Assembly: GCA_036260105.1 (NCBI GenBank)
Contig: DATAAN010000194.1
Span: 1 to 17,841 of the forward strand
DNA length: 17,841 bases
DNA from: JAJCYE01 sp036260105
Lineage (GTDB): Bacteria; Actinomycetota; CADDZG01; JAHWKV01
Reading direction: 5' to 3'
Shown here piece after piece: positions 14,391-17,841 of this stretch. How positions within the stretch are numbered: the stretch's first letter is position 1; the number at the start of each line of letters is the position of its first letter. The translations under genes and the position numbers were made by a program. The notes under the pieces are model-generated. The model saw nothing but the letters and a program-made list of their open reading frames with translations, was not told the origin of the DNA and did not search any database.

Positions 14391-14393
14391 TGC

Positions 14394-15800
14394 CTACTCG
14401 TTTCCCGGCCGGATCCTGCTTGCCCGGCCTAGCGTAATGAGAGAGCTTGCCAGAGATCGGCCGGACTGCGCCATCGCGTGCAGGTCGCTTCCGCGGGGGA
14501 CCAGCGTCCTTAGGCTGCACCCCATACGCCGGGCGTAGGCCGCAGCGACCGCGAATCCGGCTAAGGACGCCGTTGATGACGCAGCAGCCGCGCCGACGAT
14601 GCCGAAGGCCGGGATCAAAACGAGATCCATCGCCACCATCAGCAGGAAGCTGACGGCGAAAGATGTCGACAGCGGTCGGGTGACGCCGCGAGCGGCAGCC
14701 GCCCGGGAAAGCAGCCACTGCCCGCTCCAGAACACACCTCCTGGAAGGATCAGCAACGTAGGTAGGACGGCGCCTTCGAACCTGAACCCGAAGAGCCGGG
14801 GGATCACCAGAGGTGATGCGACGGCGAGGAGTATGCCGGTCAGAACCGCCGTCACGACCCCGACCCGGAACAGGCGGGCCGTCAGCTCTTCAGCCTCCTC
14901 GTCGGAGAGCTTGGGCAATCGAGGAAAGGAGGCAAACGCTATCGCGAGAGGTATGGCGCCCACCAGCGTACCGACCGTGAGAGCGATGCTGTACATGCCG
15001 GCCGATGCACGTCCTGCGATCCGGTATGCGAGCAGGAGGTCCAGCCGGCCGGTCATCTGGACCAGCAGATTGGAGAAGACTATGGCGGACCCGAAGCGCA
15101 CCGCCCGGCGCACGTACGGACGATTGAGCCTCGGCTTAAGCGAGATCTGCTCTTTCCACAAGGCGACGATGCTAAGGGACAAGGCGATTACGGCCCCGAT
15201 CACCGAGGCCAGCACAGCCCCCGCCACCCCAAGGGGCGTAGCCGTCAAGAGGGCGAACAGAGCCGCGGTCGTAACAGTTGTCGAAGCACCGATCACGCCC
15301 GCCAGGACAACGAGCTTTTCTCTGGCAGTAAGGAAGCCGGCGAGAGTGTTCGAGTAGACGTTCAACATCACCAGGAGGGCCCCCAGCGAGATGGCCAGGA
15401 GCTGGCCGCCGCCGGAAGGCCGCAGGATCAACGCGCTGGAGAGGTAGAACGTGGCGGCGGCGGCCGCGCCAAGTGGCGCCAGGAGGGCCAGCGACGATGA
15501 CACGGCTACCGCAAGAGTGGTCTCGCCTCTGCCCGGAAGTACGGTAGCCGCTTCCCCCAGCCCGGCGCTGTACAGCTGGATCAGCAGAAGGGCGATCAGC
15601 ATGAGGCTTGCGTAGAAGCCTCGTCCCGACGGTCCCAACAGTCGAGCGGTGAGGGTTGCAGCTATCAAACCGGCGACGAGCCCATAGGCGTCGGAGAGCG
15701 CCCGAGCGGCAAAGTTTTTTCGGAGCGACGGAGTTGCCGTTGCCGCCACAGGCAGGACGACCTCGGCCCCCTCGGCTGAGGGCCCGATCTCCGAGACTAT
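14394..15800 (-). CDS. Wzx-type polysaccharide flippase (MOP superfamily), start uncertain
   Basis: A very hydrophobic protein of about 468 residues with some 12-14 transmembrane segments, from RKNFAARALSDAYGLVAGLI through GIVGAAAASSTASLAGFAVAAAYARR. The layout matches the MOP-family flippases that move undecaprenyl-PP-linked repeat units to the outer leaflet. The opening, K/R-N-F-x-x-x-x-x-S-D followed by a helix and LLGPSGRGFYA, is the conserved N-terminus. Three starts compete. ATG 15914 adds 38 Arg/Ala-rich residues overlapping the upstream gene by 29 bp and has no Shine-Dalgarno. ATA 15800 has AGGAGG exactly 7 nt before it. GTG 15749 has only GAGG 11 nt away. I drew the ATA because of the ribosome-binding site, but a conventional caller would take ATG or GTG. 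Confidence 0.85.
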   Translation of the reverse strand: MVSEIGPSAEGAEVVLPVAATATPSLRKNFAARALSDAYGLVAGLIAATLTARLLGPSGRGFYASLMLIALLLIQLYSAGLGEAATVLPGRGETTLAVAVSSSLALLAPLGAAAAATFYLSSALILRPSGGGQLLAISLGALLVMLNVYSNTLAGFLTAREKLVVLAGVIGASTTVTTAALFALLTATPLGVAGAVLASVIGAVIALSLSIVALWKEQISLKPRLNRPYVRRAVRFGSAIVFSNLLVQMTGRLDLLLAYRIAGRASAGMYSIALTVGTLVGAIPLAIAFASFPRLPKLSDEEAEELTARLFRVGVVTAVLTGILLAVASPLVIPRLFGFRFEGAVLPTLLILPGGVFWSGQWLLSRAAAARGVTRPLSTSFAVSFLLMVAMDLVLIPAFGIVGAAAASSTASLAGFAVAAAYARRMGCSLRTLVPRGSDLHAMAQSGRSLASSLITLGRASRIRPGNE

Positions 15801-15807
15801 CTCGCAA

Positions 15808-15813
15808 CCTCCT
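15808..15813 (-). promoter_or_regulatory. Perfect AGGAGG with no canonical start at the right distance
   Basis: AGGAGG on the minus strand is followed by 7 nt and an in-frame ATA of the flippase gene. It lies 72 bp beyond the ligase stop, in otherwise gene-free sequence if the ATG at 15914 is not used. An ATG at 15819 in another frame lies upstream of it and gives an Arg-rich frame I regard as spurious. Confidence 0.55.
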
Positions 15814-15885
15814 GCGCATTGAGGCGACGCAGCGCGGCGGCGGGCAGAACCGTCCGCCGCCGAACCTCGGACTTGCCTCTGCGCC

Positions 15886-17841
15886 TCACTGGTCGACCGC
15901 CAGGCGGGCGGCATCCGAACGGCGTGGTTCTACAGGTAATCTCGCCTGGGTGAGCAGCGCCAGGACCAGGAGTCCGGGGGCAACATGCAACAGGCCGCGC
16001 GCGATGTCGCTCTGCCCGCCGTCGAGCAGGGCCGGCACGTGAGGAACCACGCTGAGAGCAGCAGCCACAAACAAAGCCGCTACCGCGCGGCGGAAGGCGG
16101 CCGGCCGGATGCGGTTGCTGCCGGCACACCAGATCCCCAGCGCGACCAGAGCGACCGCGGGGATCAAATGCAAGACCAGTTCCCGCCTCTCCACGTCCGT
16201 GCTTTCCAGCCCGAGGAGTGGGGCCAGATAAGGACTTGCGACGGCGGCCGATAAAACGCCTGCTGCCGCAACGAGCTCGAAAAGAGGCGTGCGAGGCACC
16301 GCCCGCCTGGCCTCCTGGCCATCGAGCGACGCCCCCACCAAGCGCGAAAGCAGGAGCCACAGGAATACACCGGCAGCAGCGACGACCGCTGCGAGGCCGA
16401 ATCGCGCTGCCGGCCGGTCCGGCTCTGCAGGCGGCGCGGAGGGCACCGGAGGGACCGGATCATCCTGTACCAGGCTTTGGAGCTGCACGTCAGCCATGCC
16501 GGGCCCGAAGAACGAACCCTGGACCTCGGCCGCTTCGTCCGGCCGCCCCAATGCTCTCAATGCAAGGACCAACCGGGCCCAGGCATCTGGCTGCCCTCTG
16601 GCGATCTGAATGCTTCTCCTCAACTCCGTGATCTGGGCTTGCCGGACCTGCTGGTTGTTTCCCGTCGCGTCGGCCCATGCCCCGAGAAGCCGGGCACGCA
16701 TCTTGTGCCAGCGGTAATCGGTGGGGTCCAGCCGGGTCACCGCCTGCCAGGCCCGATCTGCCGACGAAAACCTTGCGGCATCGAGTTCCTGCGCCACGGC
16801 GCTCTCCAGACGGGCGATCTCCACCAGGTACCGCACTTGTCTGGGCCTGAGGTCGTCGGCTCTCCTGTGCTGAGACAAGGCTGCGTCGTAGAGCTGCCTT
16901 TTGGAGTTGTCGTCCGTTGCGTTTGCACCGAACCGCCATAAGGTGCGACCGGCCATGTAGTGGTATTCGCCCTCGAGTGGGTTGAGTTCCTGCGCCTGGC
17001 GAAACAGACTGACCCTCTCCTGCAGGTCGGAGGAAGACACCGCCGAGCGGGCTCTCATATCCGCGAGGAACGGCCGAATCCCAACGAGGATCAGGAGCGC
17101 CATGAGCCCGGCGAGCAGGGCTGAACCGGTTCGCCGCGTGGAGCGGCGGGATCCGGCGTTTACCTTCGTCGGCTTTCCCGGGCCGTGGTCCACCGGCAGC
17201 CCGGCCGGTTGGCCGGCCAGCTTTGGGTCGGCAAGAGCAGCAATGCCGCCCATGGCCACCCACCCGACAAGCGCCAGTGGAGGCAGGTCCACCGAGAACA
17301 TCCCCTGCACGAGGTAGCCGGCCAGCACCGCCGAGAAAGTTGCAAGCAGCCTGGGTCGCAGCGCGCTACCCGGTCCATTCGTTTGGTCTTCGCCGGCTTC
17401 CGCCTTCGATGGCTGCCTGGGGCCCCGCAGGGCGAAAAGAAACGCCATCCCGATCAGCACAAGGAACAAGCCGGCGCCCAGGAGACCGGAGCCGACCGCG
17501 TGATGAAGGAGAAGGTTGTGGGCGCTGCTCTCAACGCCGGTGTAGACGAGAGCGCTCTCCACCGGCCGGTAGGTGGGATAGAAGGCGTAGAAGGTGTCCG
17601 GGCCGGTTCCCAGGAGCGGATGATCGGCCACAATGCGGACCGCCGTGCGCCAGAAGTCGGCGCGCACGAGAAGAGTTGAAGCGCCCCTGTCGCTCGAAGC
17701 GCTCCAAACCACAAATGCGACGCCCCCTATCAACAACGGCACCAGAAGCAGCGTTCTTTGCCGGCGACGGGCGGACGGGGTGCGACCGAGGGGGTAGAGG
17801 GCGAGGAAGACCATCAGCGAGGCCCCGGCAGCCAGGAGCCC
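15886..17841 (-). CDS. O-antigen ligase/Wzy polymerase-like protein with TPR and extra membrane domain, 5' end missing
   Basis: The 651 residues seen are the C-terminal part; the frame stays open to the window edge, so the first membrane helices are missing. Numbering from the Met at 17814: the Wzy_C/WaaL core includes RADFWRTAVRIVADHPLLGTGPDTF (51-75) and SAHNLLLHHAVGSGLLG (97-113), the conserved periplasmic-loop and His-Asn motifs. After more helices and a last one at about 231-250 comes a soluble region (262-433) of TPR-like helices with L-P-x-x-x-x-Y/W patterns. A Pro-rich linker (451-468) leads to five further hydrophobic segments at about 472-490, 511-531, 546-564, 574-592 and 605-622. 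It should polymerise repeat units or attach the glycan at the outer face of the membrane. It precedes the flippase gene in the same operon. Confidence 0.87.
   Translation of the reverse strand, partial: GLLAAGASLMVFLALYPLGRTPSARRRQRTLLLVPLLIGGVAFVVWSASSDRGASTLLVRADFWRTAVRIVADHPLLGTGPDTFYAFYPTYRPVESALVYTGVESSAHNLLLHHAVGSGLLGAGLFLVLIGMAFLFALRGPRQPSKAEAGEDQTNGPGSALRPRLLATFSAVLAGYLVQGMFSVDLPPLALVGWVAMGGIAALADPKLAGQPAGLPVDHGPGKPTKVNAGSRRSTRRTGSALLAGLMALLILVGIRPFLADMRARSAVSSSDLQERVSLFRQAQELNPLEGEYHYMAGRTLWRFGANATDDNSKRQLYDAALSQHRRADDLRPRQVRYLVEIARLESAVAQELDAARFSSADRAWQAVTRLDPTDYRWHKMRARLLGAWADATGNNQQVRQAQITELRRSIQIARGQPDAWARLVLALRALGRPDEAAEVQGSFFGPGMADVQLQSLVQDDPVPPVPSAPPAEPDRPAARFGLAAVVAAAGVFLWLLLSRLVGASLDGQEARRAVPRTPLFELVAAAGVLSAAVASPYLAPLLGLESTDVERRELVLHLIPAVALVALGIWCAGSNRIRPAAFRRAVAALFVAAALSVVPHVPALLDGGQSDIARGLLHVAPGLLVLALLTQARLPVEPRRSDAARLAVDQ

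Noticed and set aside
15172..15819. Minus-strand frame starting at the ATG at 15819, just upstream of AGGAGG.
   Set aside because: It is out of frame with the flippase, very Arg/Gly-rich, without hydrophobic segments, and its ATG lies before rather than after the Shine-Dalgarno.
1..17841. Transposase fragments, integrase, attachment sites, CRISPR arrays or tRNAs.
   Set aside because: None seen by eye on either strand; long direct or inverted repeats were also not apparent, although a computed self-comparison was not possible.

Overview
The window holds part of a cell-surface polysaccharide biosynthesis locus: 17 protein genes, two of them cut by the window ends. I see no RNA genes, mobile elements or CRISPR arrays. 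GC content is high (roughly 60-65% by eye). GTG and TTG starts are common, and stop/start overlaps are tight. The -10-type boxes TATTAT (position 2445) and TACAAT (position 4597) are readable, each without a matching -35 box. This fits a high-GC bacterium, possibly Actinomycetota or a neighbouring phylum, but the taxonomic guess is weak. The genes are the usual kit of a Wzx/Wzy-type glycan pathway: nucleotide-sugar enzymes, glycosyltransferases, a flippase, a polymerase/ligase, and enzymes that decorate the glycan.

Layout: (1) Minus-strand unit 2438 to 1: a GT4 glycosyltransferase, an SDR sugar-nucleotide 4,6-dehydratase (LegB-like), then the N-terminus of a glutamine-hydrolysing asparagine synthetase that runs off the left edge. 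A TATTAT box sits exactly where a leaderless transcript of the first gene would need it. (2) Plus-strand 2536-3729: a lone exported right-handed beta-helix protein. (3) Minus-strand 4567-3824: a sugar-phosphate nucleotidyltransferase, convergent with (2). (4) Plus-strand operon 4704-9396: DegT-type aminotransferase, hexapeptide N-acetyltransferase, Gfo/Idh/MocA dehydrogenase, SDR epimerase, FkbM methyltransferase. The first three match the WbpE, WbpD and WbpB steps that build UDP-2,3-diacetamido-2,3-dideoxy sugars. (5) Minus-strand operon entering from the right edge and ending at 9393: Wzy/WaaL-type ligase with TPR and extra membrane domains, Wzx-type flippase, second DegT aminotransferase, class I methyltransferase, FemAB/BioF2-like acyltransferase, membrane-anchored GT4, and PglD/NeuD-like acetyltransferase.

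Pathway inference: unit (4) would supply a 2,3-diamino sugar. The dehydratase of unit (1), with the second aminotransferase and the PglD-like acetyltransferase of unit (5), could supply a bacillosamine-like 2,4-diamino-2,4,6-trideoxy sugar. The two GT4 enzymes assemble the repeat unit, the flippase exports it and the ligase/polymerase polymerises or attaches it. Methyl-, acyl- and amido-transferases decorate it. A WbpA-type dehydrogenase, a WbpI-type epimerase, a priming phosphoglycosyltransferase and chain-length/export proteins are not in the window and may lie just outside.

The most unusual sequence-level signal is that two genes (acetyltransferase at 5888 and flippase near 15800) have an ideal Shine-Dalgarno sequence with no canonical start codon behind it. 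In both, an in-frame ATA lies exactly 7 nt downstream. Also notable are a ligase-TPR-five-helix fusion and a pair of convergent genes whose stop codons share one CTAG palindrome.
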